Assembly (NCBI GenBank): GCA_963817395.1
Contig: CAWFOC010000006.1
Span: 248,001-312,000 of the forward strand
Reading direction: 5' to 3'
Source of the DNA: CAWGYQ01 sp963817395
GTDB taxonomy: Bacteria; Acidobacteriota; Vicinamibacteria; Vicinamibacterales; CAVPJW01
Length of the DNA: 64,000 nucleotides
Shown here: piece after piece, positions 48,479-58,255 of the stretch
How the letters are laid out: each line of letters opens with the position of its first letter
How positions within the stretch are numbered: the stretch's first letter is position 1
Translations under genes and position numbers: made by a program
Notes under the pieces: generated by a model
What the model saw: only the letters and a program-made list of their open reading frames with translations
The model's database searches: none
Told to the model about the DNA's origin: nothing

Positions 48479-48975
48479 GTCTCGATCCAGTCGAGCACGC
48501 GCTCGACCAGCTCCGCCGCCGACGCCTGCGACGCATCGAGGCGCAGGTGGGCGTGATCATACGCCAGGCGGCGCATGTGATAGAGCCGCTCGAATTGTTC
48601 GCGATCGAGCGCCAGCGGACGCCGGTCGTCCGATGGCAATCGCGCGATGATCTGAGCGAGGGGGACGTCGAGCCATACCGAGGCGCCGTCGCGGTTGATC
48701 CGGGCGCGGTTGTCGGGGTCCACGAAGGTTCCTCCGCCGGTCGCCACCACGACGTGCCGTGCGGGGAGCAGATCTACGAGCACCTCGCGCTCCACCCGTC
48801 GAAAGTAGGCTTCGCCGTGACGCGCGAAGATGGACGACACCGTGCGGTTCTCACGCGATTCGATGAGCTCGTCGATGTCGTCGCACCGCCAGCCGAGACG
48901 GCGCGACAGAATACGGGCCACGGTGGATTTGCCCGCAGCCATGAACCCGACCAGGTAGATCTTATCGGCTTTCAC
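48475..48975 (-). CDS. aroK: Shikimate kinase
   Basis: A 166-residue protein: Walker A GFMAAGKSTVARIL at residues 10-23, then DDIDELIESRENRTV with shikimate-binding Asp and Arg, and VVATGGGTFVDPDNR. It phosphorylates shikimate before EPSP synthase acts. The start overlaps the aroA stop (ATGA), so these two act as one transcript. Confidence 0.93.
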   Translation of the reverse strand: MKADKIYLVGFMAAGKSTVARILSRRLGWRCDDIDELIESRENRTVSSIFARHGEAYFRRVEREVLVDLLPARHVVVATGGGTFVDPDNRARINRDGASVWLDVPLAQIIARLPSDDRRPLALDREQFERLYHMRRLAYDHAHLRLDASQASAAELVERVLDWIET

Positions 48976-50261
48976 CGAGTGAGGGCCGCCAGCGTGTCAA
49001 AGAATCCCGGGTACGAAACCCGGACCGCGTCCGCTCCGACGATCGAGGACGGGCCTTTCGCCGAGAGGGCGGCGAGAGCAAAGGCCATGGCGAGCCGGTG
49101 ATCGCCGACGGCGTCCGCCGTGCCGCCAGCCAGGCTTCCGCCTTCGACACTGAAGCCATCGGCCCACTCTTCGGTCCGAGCGCCGAGCGCGCTCAGTCCT
49201 CGAACGAGCGCCGCGATGCGGTCGCTTTCCTTGAGGCGAAGCTCGGCGGCGCCGGAGACGTGCAAGCGCCCGCCGGTCGCGGCCAGGGCCGCGAGGGCCG
49301 GGATCTCGTCGATGACACCGGGCACCTCGGCAGGGCCGAGCCTCAACTCACCCGCGACGCCGTAGCGAACGCGCACGGAGCCTCTGGGCTCGCTCCCCGA
49401 TCCCGGTTCGGACCGAATTTCCACGTCGGCGCCCCAGTGGCGAAGGACGTCCAGAATGGCGGTACGCGTGGGATTGAGGCCAACATCAGCGAGCGTGACG
49501 TCCGAATCGGGCAACGCCGCTGCCGCGACGGCCCAGAAGACGGCCGACGAGATATCGCCTGGCACCTCGAGGTCGCGCGCGGTCAACGTCTGCCCGCCCC
49601 GGACCATCGTCCGGTTGTCGACGGTGGAGGATTCCACGCCGAATTCCTTGAACGCGCGCTCGGTGTGATCGCGCGTGGGGATCGGCTCGTGCACGCTCGT
49701 CATGCCTTCGGCGAACAGCCCGGCCAGCAGGATCGCGCTCTTGACCTGAGCGCTTGGCACGTCGGCTGCGAAGTCGATGGCGCTCAGCATCCGGCCTTCG
49801 ACTCTGAGCGGCGGGCGGCCGTCCGTCGATTCGATGCTGGCGCCCATGCGACTGAGCGGATCCACGATCCGGCGCATTGGACGACGGCTCAGCGAAGCAT
49901 CGCCGACCAGCTGGACGGTGAGACCCGGCTGGCCGGCCAGAACGCCGGTCAGGAGCCGTATGGTGGTGCCGGAATTGGCCGCGTCGAGCGGCACGCTCGG
50001 TGCAGCAAAGTGGCGCGCACCCGCGCCGGTGACCTCGACGAGGGGCGCCGAACCGTTCGAACGGCGGTCGATTGCGACACCGAGGCGAGCGAGGCAGGAG
50101 AGTGTGGCTTCACAATCGGCGCCCGGCGCGAACCCGCGGATCGTCGATCGTCCGTCGGCCAGCGCGGCCAGCAGCGCATAGCGGTGCGAGATCGATTTGT
50201 CGCCCGGAACCCGAACGCGGCCGCGCACTCGACGGGCCGGCTTGACGGTCACCGCCGCCAT
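48972..50261 (-). CDS. aroA: 3-phosphoshikimate 1-carboxyvinyltransferase (EPSP synthase)
   Basis: A 429-residue protein from ATG 50261; twenty residues upstream in frame do not look coding. Signatures: GDKSISHRYALLAALADG near the start, LDAANSGTTIRLL, DISSAVFWAVAAA, RLKESDRIAALVRGLSALG and DHRLAMAFALAALSA near the end. It joins phosphoenolpyruvate to shikimate-3-phosphate. Upstream of aroK and the phosphoesterase with ATGA overlaps between each. Confidence 0.95.
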   Translation of the reverse strand: MAAVTVKPARRVRGRVRVPGDKSISHRYALLAALADGRSTIRGFAPGADCEATLSCLARLGVAIDRRSNGSAPLVEVTGAGARHFAAPSVPLDAANSGTTIRLLTGVLAGQPGLTVQLVGDASLSRRPMRRIVDPLSRMGASIESTDGRPPLRVEGRMLSAIDFAADVPSAQVKSAILLAGLFAEGMTSVHEPIPTRDHTERAFKEFGVESSTVDNRTMVRGGQTLTARDLEVPGDISSAVFWAVAAAALPDSDVTLADVGLNPTRTAILDVLRHWGADVEIRSEPGSGSEPRGSVRVRYGVAGELRLGPAEVPGVIDEIPALAALAATGGRLHVSGAAELRLKESDRIAALVRGLSALGARTEEWADGFSVEGGSLAGGTADAVGDHRLAMAFALAALSAKGPSSIVGADAVRVSYPGFFDTLAALTR

Positions 50262-50410
50262 CGAGACCACGGTCTGACTATACCATTGGGCTGCCGATCC
50301 AACGGACGCCGGCGCGGACACGGTGCATCGGCCTTTTGGCGGACTTGACCGTCGATGGTCCCTGTGTTACTCATTCCGACCGATGCGTGCCGAAGGCCGA
50401 TAGCCCCTTC

Positions 50411-50857
50411 ATGAGCGACAACGGGCACAACACAGTTCGCCTGGAGTTCTGCAGCGCTTTCGACATGCTCGATTTCGTGCAGGTCGTCGGCGACTACATG
50501 GCGCGGTCGGCCGGTCTGGACGAAGACTCGCTGCACTGGGTCAGCGTCGCCATTCGCGAGTCGGTCATCAACGCCATCAAGCACGGCAATCGCCACGATC
50601 TCAACAAGCACGTCTTCGTCGAATTCTCGACCGAACCCGGCAAGGAAATCAGCGTGCGCATCCGCGATCAGGGCGAGGGGTTCGACCCCGAAGAGGTCGC
50701 CGATCCGCTGTCGCCCGAGAACATGCTCAAATCGAGTGGCCGCGGCATCTTCCTGATGCGCAGCTTCATGGATCATCTGAGCCTTCAGCGCTCACCGGAG
50801 GGCGGCATGGAGGTTCACATGATCAAACGAAGCGCCCCACCCGACGCCGAGAACTGA
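50411..50857 (+). CDS. Anti-sigma-factor-type serine kinase (HATPase, RsbW/SpoIIAB-like)
   Basis: A 148-residue protein from ATG 50411. The fold is the GHKL ATPase: N box in AIRESVINAIKHGNRHDL, G1 in RIRDQGEGFDPEEVA, and the GRGIFLMRSFMDHLSL loop. RsbW/SpoIIAB kinases phosphorylate anti-anti-sigma proteins and bind sigma factors; no partner gene lies nearby. Other members are cytosolic kinases of unassigned targets. Ten bases separate it from the next gene. Confidence 0.82.
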   Translation: MSDNGHNTVRLEFCSAFDMLDFVQVVGDYMARSAGLDEDSLHWVSVAIRESVINAIKHGNRHDLNKHVFVEFSTEPGKEISVRIRDQGEGFDPEEVADPLSPENMLKSSGRGIFLMRSFMDHLSLQRSPEGGMEVHMIKRSAPPDAEN

Positions 50858-50867
50858 TTCACCGCAC

Positions 50868-51671
50868 ATGCTCGATCCGCTCTACCTGGCCACGGCCATT
50901 GAAGTCGTTGTGCGCGCCGGCGCCATTCAGATGGCGCAGTTCGGCACGACGATGGATGTGACGAAGAAGGGTGAAATCGATCTCGTCACGGAGGTGGACG
51001 TTGCCGTGGAGCGCATGTTCCGCGCCCTGATCCGCGAACGGTTCCCCGGTCACGCCGTGCTTGCCGAGGAAGGACTCGGCGACGCCCCCGAGCCCGGTCA
51101 GGCCAGATACTGCTGGGTGTTCGACCCCATCGATGGCACCACGAATTACGCGCACGGCCTCCCAATCTTCTGTGCCTCGCTGGCGCTCGAGATCGATGGA
51201 CATGCCGAGGTCGGCGCCGTCTACGATCCCACCCGGCGCGAGCTGTTCACCGCCGAGCGGGGCACGGGGGCATTCCTGAACGGAGCGCCCCTGCGCATCT
51301 CGAGGGCCGACCGGCTCATCGATTCGCTGCTGGTGACAGGATTTCCCTACGATGTCCATTCACGGTCCGAGGATCTCCTGGGACTCTTCGGCGCCTTCAT
51401 TACGAAGGCGAGGGCCGTGCGGCGTCTGGGGTCGGCGGCTATCGACCTCTGCTACGTCGCGGCCGGACGCATGGACGGCTTCTGGGAGCAGGCGCTGCGG
51501 CCCTGGGACATGGCAGCCGGCGCCCTGATCGTCAAAGAGGCAGGCGGAGAGGTGACCGGCATCGCCGGCGAGCCATTTACGTCACGGCTCGGGCATGTGG
51601 TGGCTTCGAATGGTCTCATCCATGCCGACATGTTGACGACCATCAGGAATTTCCAGGGGTCTTCGGCCTAG
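50868..51671 (+). CDS. Inositol monophosphatase family protein (SuhB-like)
   Basis: A 267-residue protein with the Li-sensitive phosphatase signatures: VFDPIDGTTNYAHGLP and LRPWDMAAGALIVKEAGGE, plus KKGEIDLVTEVDVAVER and HAVLAEEGLG for metal binding. It releases phosphate from inositol-1-phosphate or related sugars. It may be cotranscribed with the kinase before it. Its stop overlaps the convergent membrane-protein gene by four bases. Confidence 0.9.
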   Translation: MLDPLYLATAIEVVVRAGAIQMAQFGTTMDVTKKGEIDLVTEVDVAVERMFRALIRERFPGHAVLAEEGLGDAPEPGQARYCWVFDPIDGTTNYAHGLPIFCASLALEIDGHAEVGAVYDPTRRELFTAERGTGAFLNGAPLRISRADRLIDSLLVTGFPYDVHSRSEDLLGLFGAFITKARAVRRLGSAAIDLCYVAAGRMDGFWEQALRPWDMAAGALIVKEAGGEVTGIAGEPFTSRLGHVVASNGLIHADMLTTIRNFQGSSA

Positions 51672-53184
51672 AGACTGTCCGAGCGGCGGCGATACAGGGC
51701 CACGCCGCCTCCTTCGCACACCCGGGTGAAACCCTTCGAGGAAGGCGGGGTTGCTGCGCCCGCGTGCCGCGAGAATGTCCCCACCCTCCGCTCGCTCCTC
51801 GACCAGGATCCAGCCGACGAAGGCTTGCGGGCGGGCGATACTGGCCTCCCAAATCGGGCCATTGCCCTCGTGCACGTAGTCGCGAATGGCAAATCCGGCC
51901 GCGGAGGTCTCCTGCATGTAGTGGGCGAGCGAGCCCATGCTGGCGAGGATCTTGTCACCCCGATAGTCGCGCGCCAGGCACGCGGTGACCTGCCGGCGCT
52001 CGCGGCTCGCGTTCGTGTCCCACTGCGCCTCCACGACCATCGGCGAACCGGTATCCAACGGACGAAGCTCGATGGCCGCCAGCAGAACCACGCACAGCGT
52101 GCCGACTTGCCTCGCACGGTTGGGCAGCACGCCGACACCCAGACCAATGGCCACGGCCGAAGCGGCGACGAGTGGGACCATATATCGAACTCGAAAAGGG
52201 TGCCCCTGCATGAAGGCGTACCAGGGAAGGGCCGCCGCAGCCAGAGGGGCCAGTGCAATGAGAAGCGAGGCTTGCCGCTCTGTCGCGGATCACGTGTACC
52301 AGAACGACCGCAACCGCCAGCGTTGCGGCAAGCGTCAGACCATAGCCGCTCAGTTGATGGGTCCCCCACCACACCTGGACGGCGCTCTTCAGCGGATCTC
52401 CCATGGCCAGGTTGTCTGCGACGAAGAAGCCCGTGTGGGTGAACCACTGTGCGGTTGTGATGCGGCTGTGCAGGATGAACCACGCGATGGCCGCGATCGG
52501 GTACAGGGCGACGCGTCCGGTTCGGACAATGGCCAACCTCGCCCACCCGGTCTGCCGGTACACGGCGAACGCGGAAGCTCCGAGGGCCACAAACGTCACG
52601 GGCCACGCTTCGTATCGCGCCATGCACGCCAGCGCCAGCAGCAGACCTGGCCTCCACGCGCTCAACCGTCCACCGCCTTGAACCCAGACGATGAGCTGCC
52701 AAACGCTGGCCATGACGAGAGCCAGAAGCAGTGGCTCGGTCATGGGTGTGGCTTGCAGGTACAGAAGATTCGGGTTGAGCGCAGTCACAGCCACGGTGAG
52801 CGCGGCACCCGGCCTCGAGCCGGTGGCAGCGAGCACGATGTGGGCCGCGGCCGCACATCCGAGCGCGAAGGCCGCCACCGAAATGGCAACGCCCGACGCG
52901 CCACTTCGATAGAACGCATCGATCTGAACGGGCAGCAGATTGAGCAGATGGGGAAGAGGCAGCCAGACTCCGCCGATCTGCTGCCAGCCTGGCGTCAGAC
53001 TGTCGATGATGCGGCGCGCGACAACGAGATGCGCCTTGGCGTCGTAGTGAGCGAGGGTGAGGCCGGCGACGTGATAATGCCACGAGGTGACGAGTCCGAC
53101 GACGAGCGCGAGGCCACCGAGCAGGATCGCGAGGTCGCGTTCACGACGCGACGCCTCGGGCGGGCTCGCTCGCGGGGTCGACAC
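51668..53184 (-). CDS. Polytopic GT-C-like membrane protein (two frame breaks)
   Basis: About 505 residues from GTG 53184, which has GGAGG upstream. The first helix is followed by HYDAKAHLVVARRIIDSL, the acidic GT-C loop, then GGVWLPLPHLLNLLPVQID. Roughly ten helices and a 130-residue soluble tail follow. The frame shifts near 52270 (then HPFRVRYMVPLVAASAVAIG) and again near 51735, ending GGGVALYRRRSDSL. A transferase that uses polyprenyl-phosphate sugars is the likely class. Confidence 0.65.
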
Positions 53185-53220
53185 GTCGGCCTCAGTCCTC
53201 CGCGCCGTGGGGTTCGCCGC

Positions 53221-53226
53221 TATAAT
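53221..53226 (+). promoter_or_regulatory. TATAAT box upstream of the DedA gene
   Basis: A perfect -10 hexamer 55 bases before the ATG at 53281. No clear -35 hexamer at the right spacing. It sits in the space shared with the divergent membrane-protein gene. Confidence 0.35.
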
Positions 53227-53280
53227 CACCGAAGAGTCAGCATACTTCAGGCCTCGCCGGCTCACCTCGATCTCCCGATG

Positions 53281-53876
53281 AAATCTCTTGTCACCTCCAT
53301 CCAGAACTTCGCCTTCGCCCTTGGCGGGCCTGGACTCTTTCTCATCGCGTTTCTCGACTCGTCGATTCTGTCGCTGCCGGAAATCAACGATCTGCTGATC
53401 GTCTGGATGGTGTCGCAGAACGAGCACCTGCATGGTGGACTACGCGACGATGGCCACCCTGGGCTCGGTGGCCGGCTGCTTCCTGCTGGACCATCTGGGG
53501 CAGGAAGGGCGGTGAGGCGTTCCTCCGCAAGCGATTCCACGCCCGCAACGTCGATCGCGGGCTGGAGCTCTTCCGAAAATACGGACTGCTCGCCGTTTTC
53601 ATACCCGCGATTCTTCCGCCGCCGGCGCCGTTCAAGATTTTCGTTCTTCTCGCCGGCGTTGCCGCCGTGCGCCCGCTGACGTTCGGCCTGGCGGTGGGGT
53701 TGGGACGGGGAATCCGGTACTTCGGCGAGGGCCTGCTGGCCGTGTGGTACGGCGATGAGGCGATCGCGTTCATCCATGAGAACGGCCGGACGCTCCTCGT
53801 GCTCACGGCGATTCTGGCGGTAGTCGCGTTTGGGGCGTATGTGTTGTGGCGACACTGGCGCGCTCCCGCGGAGTAG
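53281..53876 (+). CDS. DedA-family membrane protein (two frame breaks)
   Basis: About 198 residues, with several membrane helices. It starts MKSLVTSIQNFAFALGGPGLFLIAFLDSS. Frame changes near 53432 and 53512 connect ATMATLGSVAGCFLLDHLG and EAFLRKRFHARNVDRGLELFRKYG, then LPPPAPFKIFVLLAGVAAVRP, the Pro-rich turn that marks DedA/VTT proteins. Family members flip polyprenyl phosphate or other lipids across the membrane and keep the membrane potential. It is followed by a polyprenyl-phosphate glycosyltransferase, which fits lipid-carrier recycling. Confidence 0.72.
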
Positions 53877-53911
53877 GTGCGGGTCCCCGCTCGGCACTCG
53901 ACCTGCTGGTC

Positions 53912-53917
53912 TATAAT
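53912..53917 (+). promoter_or_regulatory. TATAAT box upstream of the GtrB-like gene
   Basis: A perfect -10 hexamer ending 11 bases before the ATG at 53929, which would leave only a few bases of leader. No convincing -35 is visible. Confidence 0.35.
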
Positions 53918-53928
53918 CCGGACGTCAC

Positions 53929-54917
53929 ATGTCTCCTGACGTTTCCGTCGTCATTCCCATCCACAACGAGTCGCCGAATATCCAGGAGCTCTACCGTGAG
54001 CTGACCGACACGCTCGAGGGCTGGGGCGGTACCTACGAGCTGCTGATCGTGGATGACGGCAGCACCGACGACAGCTTCGAACAGCTCGCCAGACTGCAGG
54101 AGGGCGACGGCCGTCTGCGCGTGATTCGCTTCCGCAGGAACTTCGGGCAAACGGCGGCGTTCGCGGCCGGATTCGCCCACGCGCGAGGGCAGTGGGTGGT
54201 CACAGCGGACGGCGATCTGCAGAACGATCCAGCGGAGATTCCGCGCATGCTCCAGCAGGCGGCGCAGGGGTACGACATCGTGTGCGGCTGGAGAAAGACG
54301 CGCCACGACGCGCTGTTGACGCGGCGGCTGCCCTCAACCGTCGCCAATTGGCTCATTTCGTGGGTCACGGGCGTGCGGCTGCACGACTACGGGTGCTCGC
54401 TCAAGGTGTTCAGGTCCGAGGTCGTGAAACCCCTGAAGCTCTACGGTGAAATGCACCGTTTCATTCCGGCGCGTGGCGAGTGAGATGGGCGTGTCAATCA
54501 CCGAGATGCCGGTGAACCACCGGGCGCGTCTGCACGGCGAATCCAAATACGGCCTCTCTCGCACGATTCGTGTGTGTCTCGACCTCATCACGGTCAAGTT
54601 CTTCTTGAGCTACTCGAGACGGCCGCTGCAGATTTTCGGTCTGATAGGGCTCGTCGCGGCGCTTCTGGGGGCTCGCCATCGGCGGATGGCTGGCATATGT
54701 CCGGCTGGTCGATCTCGAACCCATCGCGAACCGTCCCTTGCTGCTCCTGGCTATCCTCCTGATCTTCGCTGGCGTGCAGCTGGTCACGCTTGGCCTTCTC
54801 GCGGAGCTTCAGGTGCGGACCTACCATGAATCGCAGGACAAGCCGACCTACGTGATTCGGGAAATCCGCGAGACGACACCGCAAACGGTCCGCGCCCGCG
54901 AGATGCTCGGCGCCTGA
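53929..54917 (+). CDS. Polyprenyl-phosphate glycosyltransferase, GtrB/DPM1-like (two frame breaks)
   Basis: About 329 residues: a GT-A family-2 domain and a pair of C-terminal helices. MSPDVSVVIPIHNESPNI opens the fold, with LLIVDDGSTDDSF and TADGDLQNDPAEIP as the metal site. Frame changes near 54470 and 54665 connect GEMHRFIPA to ASEMGVSITEMPVNHRARLHG and then GGWLAYVRLVDLEPI. It should put a sugar onto undecaprenyl phosphate, the donor for GT-C enzymes. The soluble tail ends EMLGA. Confidence 0.82.
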
Positions 54918-54931
54918 CCGTCCGCGCCTGC

Positions 54932-55895
54932 CTACCGTCGTGCGGCGTAGACGATGGCGCCCGAGACGGAGAAGAGCAGAACCAGTCCCGCACCAAGCAG
55001 CGACAGCACGAGCGCCGCGTCGAGCGGAAGCCGAAGCCGGAGAAAATAGTACGAGAAGGTCGCTTCGCGCACCCCGAAGCCGTTCACGGACACCGGCAGC
55101 ATCTGCACCACGAAGGACACCGGAACGATGACCGCCAGGTGTGTCCACCCAATCGGTATGCGAAGGGCGTGAGCGATGGCCGCGTAGAAACCGACGAGCG
55201 CGAGCTGGACCACGACGGCGCCGACGAAACAGCCGGCCAGTGTCGCGGGCTGATCACGCAACCGGGTCAGTGCACGCACCATGCGCGTCAGACGTTCTTC
55301 GACCCATTCCTGATGAATCCGCCGCAAGGGGTGGAGCAGCCTGATCACCGCCGAGGGTGCCACCATCGAGATGGTCACGCCTCCGAGTACCAGCAGCAGG
55401 GCGGCCCAGAGAAATACAGGCGGCACGGCCATCAGGGCAGGGTCGTTCGCCTCGACTGCGGTGAGGCTCGCGCGCGACGGCAGCCACGACGAGCAGCCCG
55501 ATGAGACCAAGCGCCCGGTCAATCAGCACGATCAGCGTCGCGACCGTCTTCGATCCGGCGCCTTCAGTCGTGTCGCGAATGCGGACGACATCGCCGCCGA
55601 TGTTGCTGGGCAGGAAATTGTTGAAGAAGGTGGCCACGAGATACGACCCGACGAGCGTCCGGAGTGGAATGTTCACGTGCTGGGCGGCCAGCAGGTAACC
55701 CCATCGCCACGCGCTCACGATGATCATCAGCAGGTACATCGCGAGTGCCGCGAGGAGCCACCAGGGCGAGGCGTGCTGGATCTGGAGCCAGAGACGGGCG
55801 CCATCGGTCTGACGGAACAGCAGGATCAGCAGGCCGGCGCTGACGAAGATCTTGATCGACCAGACCAGGCCGGTCTTGGACAGCAGTCCCGTCAT
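54932..55895 (-). CDS. Flippase-like UPF0104 membrane protein (one frame break)
   Basis: About 321 residues with eight helices. It begins MTGLLSKTGLVWSIKIFVSAG and contains NNFLPSNIGGDVVRI, a motif typical of the lysylphosphatidylglycerol-synthase transmembrane (UPF0104) family, and VVQMLPVSVNGFGVREATF near the end. The frame changes near 55470. These proteins are thought to move lipids or lipid-linked sugars; the direct job is unassigned here. It overlaps the next gene upstream by four bases (ATGA). Confidence 0.78.
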
Positions 55896-57600
55896 TGCAG
55901 GCGATAGAGGGACACGCCGTCCTCGTCCTCGAAGATCTTGCTGAAGGCGGAGGTCTCGTCCAGGCTGCTGCGGACGCGCGCGCGCGGCCTGCTCGCGTAC
56001 CGGCCCGGGTGGACGACGACGTGCGTGACACCAAGCGCGCGCAGCTCGTGCAGCGACTCGGCGTCCGGGAATCGCTGCAGGCGAGGCGCCAGACGACGAT
56101 ACGAGCGAGGGACGAACCCGCTGTACCCGTTGACCAGCCGATGCCAATGCCAGGCTGAGTTGAACACGTAGTCGGCGTTTCTGAATACGTGGATCGTTGG
56201 GTAGAAAGGGAACTCCGCCACGACCACTGGACCCTGTTCGCGCGCCAGCACATCGTACACCGGCGATACCGCCAGGAAGGGTCGGAATTCGAAGGGCGCA
56301 TGGAGCGCTTCCAGATTGACCGCCGCGATGGCGCCGAATGCCAGAGCCAGCCAGAACGGTCGCCTCCGGATACGCAGGTGAAGTCGGGCCAATCCCATCC
56401 CGGCCAATACCGCGACCGCGAAGATCACGAGGTAGCCGAAGCGCGCGACGGCTCGAAGACCCTGCATGGGCGGCACAGCGTGGTAGACGAGCTGGTAAAT
56501 GGGCGTGTTCACGCCGAGCGACAGGATGAACCCCGCGAGCGCCATGGCCAGCAGCATCCGCATCAGGCGGTTGTCGCGCGGCGTGCGACGTCCCGACAGC
56601 GGCGACGAGTGCCAGCGCCAGGGCCGCGAACCCCGTAAAGAACTTGTCGTGCCCGGCACGCTTGTAGAAGGGCTGACTCCATGTGTCGTAGTGCAGGCGG
56701 CTCGTCGTCGTGAGGTAGGCCCAGGGGGTCGCCGAGTATTCCGCGATGCGGGGCAATGATCGGACGAGGCCCTGCTTCCGCGCGCACCTGCCGATACGGC
56801 CACATGACCGGGAAGGGCCACGATCAGGCTCAAAGCGCCAGCGAGCGCGAGCCGGCCCACCACGGGCTTCGCCCGCGCACCCCACCAATCCTCCGGCCGG
56901 GCGAGGAAGCCTGTCACGAGCGCCACGCACGACGAACATCGCCAGATAGCCCGATGTGAAGGTCAGCAGCACGACGAAGAGCGCGAGCCACAGCGCATCG
57001 CGGGTTCGGGCGCCGGTCAGCACACGGTCGAACATCCAGATTGCCAGCGGCAGCCACTCGGCATGAATGATTTGCAGGTGGGCGATTCGCGTCAGCGTAT
57101 GCGTGTTGAACGCGAGGATGGATCCGGCGAGCAGGCCGGACAGGTGATTTCCGGTAATCGACGCGACGAAGACATACATCGCCAGCGCCGTGAGGGTGAA
57201 CCCGATCAGAAGCAGCAGGTTGTAAGTGAGGACCGGCGATGCGCCCAGGCCGCGCATGGGGACAGCCATCAGGCCCGGGACGATGAGAGGCTCCGAGAAG
57301 GCGAGCACGTTGTGCTCGGGATAGAAGATGTTGGCCTCGAACAGGCGGGACGGATCGCGAACGAGCTGACGCGCGACCCACGACACGATCCATTCGTTCA
57401 ACAGATAGTCATCCGCTGTCATTACGAGAGAGGTGGGCCGGATTCGACGCCAGCGGCCACGTGTGCGCGACCGCCAGCAGGGTGAAGAACGAGGAGTGCC
57501 CACCCGATCTGGCGCCCGTCCTGGGGACGGGCCGTAGCGGGAGGCGGGGCGGGGATCGGCAGCCGACGGCATCGGGTGGCGGGAGACCGGAGTGTACCAT
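55892..57600 (-). CDS. Polytopic membrane protein, YfhO/GT-C-like (several frame breaks)
   Basis: About 569 residues. It starts at ATG 57600 and runs through LLAVAHTWPLASNPAHLSRN, an acidic loop joined after an indel near 57415 to DYLLNEWIVSWVARQL and NIFYPEHNVLAFSEPLIVPGL. More frame changes lie near 56925, 56780 and 56580. About ten helices are followed by a periplasmic tail with VVAEFPFYPTIHVFRNADYV. It is a large-loop GT-C or YfhO type protein of unknown sugar. Start is provisional because the first 40 residues are Pro/Arg-rich. Confidence 0.6.
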
Positions 57601-57625
57601 GGCGCTCAGAAAGCATTCATAAAAA

Positions 57626-57654
57626 TTGACGTTTGTCGTTTTTTGTGCAGAATA
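57626..57654 (+). promoter_or_regulatory. Sigma-70-type promoter, possibly leaderless
   Basis: TTGACG at 57626 and AGAATA at 57649 stand 17 bases apart in an AT-rich patch of an otherwise GC-rich region. A start seven bases after the -10 falls on or next to the ATG at 57662, so the transcript would have almost no leader. Confidence 0.65.
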
Positions 57655-57661
57655 TTCGCGC

Positions 57662-58255
57662 ATGGCGAGCCGTCGCGGGCGGCCGTCGAAATTCGGACGC
57701 CCCGCCCGTCCTGTCGTTCTCACGTTGCCCGAGAACGTCATCGCGCAGCTTCGCGCCGTGCATCACGATCTCGGCTGGGCGGTCGTCTCGCTCGTCAACA
57801 AGACCACGTCCACCGACCCGGTCCCCGCTCCGGCCCCGCCCGCGCAGCTCGTCGATTATTCGGGGCGCCGCGCCCTGATCGTGGTCAACCCGAAATTGCT
57901 CCGCCACGTCGCGGGCGTCTCAGTGATTCCGCTGGCGGACGGACACGGCCTGATCGCGCTCGACACGGGCAAGGGGGCCGCGGATCTCGAGCTGGCCATC
58001 CTCGATCGTCTCGATCAGGCCGAGACGCACACCGAGGAACATCGCGAGCTGATGCAACTCAGGCAGTGTCTGCGTCGCTGGCGCTCGGGCAAAGGGCTGC
58101 GCTTCCGCACACGCTCGATCATCGTCGTGGAGCGCGGTGCGGCGGCGTCTGGTCGCGACCGACCGGCGGCACGCGCGGCAGATGCGCCCGGCACGTCACC
58201 CGTCGTACGGCTGGCCCACAGGCTGCAGCGCGTGCGAAAGGCCGGACGCGGTTGA
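57662..58255 (+). CDS. AT-hook-like basic protein, putative DNA-binding regulator
   Basis: A 197-residue protein. MASRRGRPSKFGRPARP has two GRP cores flanked by basic residues, like AT-hooks. It continues with VVLTLPENVIAQLRAVHHDLGWAVVSLVNK, which could be a ribbon-helix-helix arm. The middle (RRALIVVNPKLLRHVAGVSVIPLADG) looks like a small beta fold; the end is Arg-rich. The family is unknown to me. It begins the plus-strand glycan cluster: the next gene overlaps its stop. A regulator of this cluster is plausible, not shown. Confidence 0.55.
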   Translation: MASRRGRPSKFGRPARPVVLTLPENVIAQLRAVHHDLGWAVVSLVNKTTSTDPVPAPAPPAQLVDYSGRRALIVVNPKLLRHVAGVSVIPLADGHGLIALDTGKGAADLELAILDRLDQAETHTEEHRELMQLRQCLRRWRSGKGLRFRTRSIIVVERGAAASGRDRPAARAADAPGTSPVVRLAHRLQRVRKAGRG

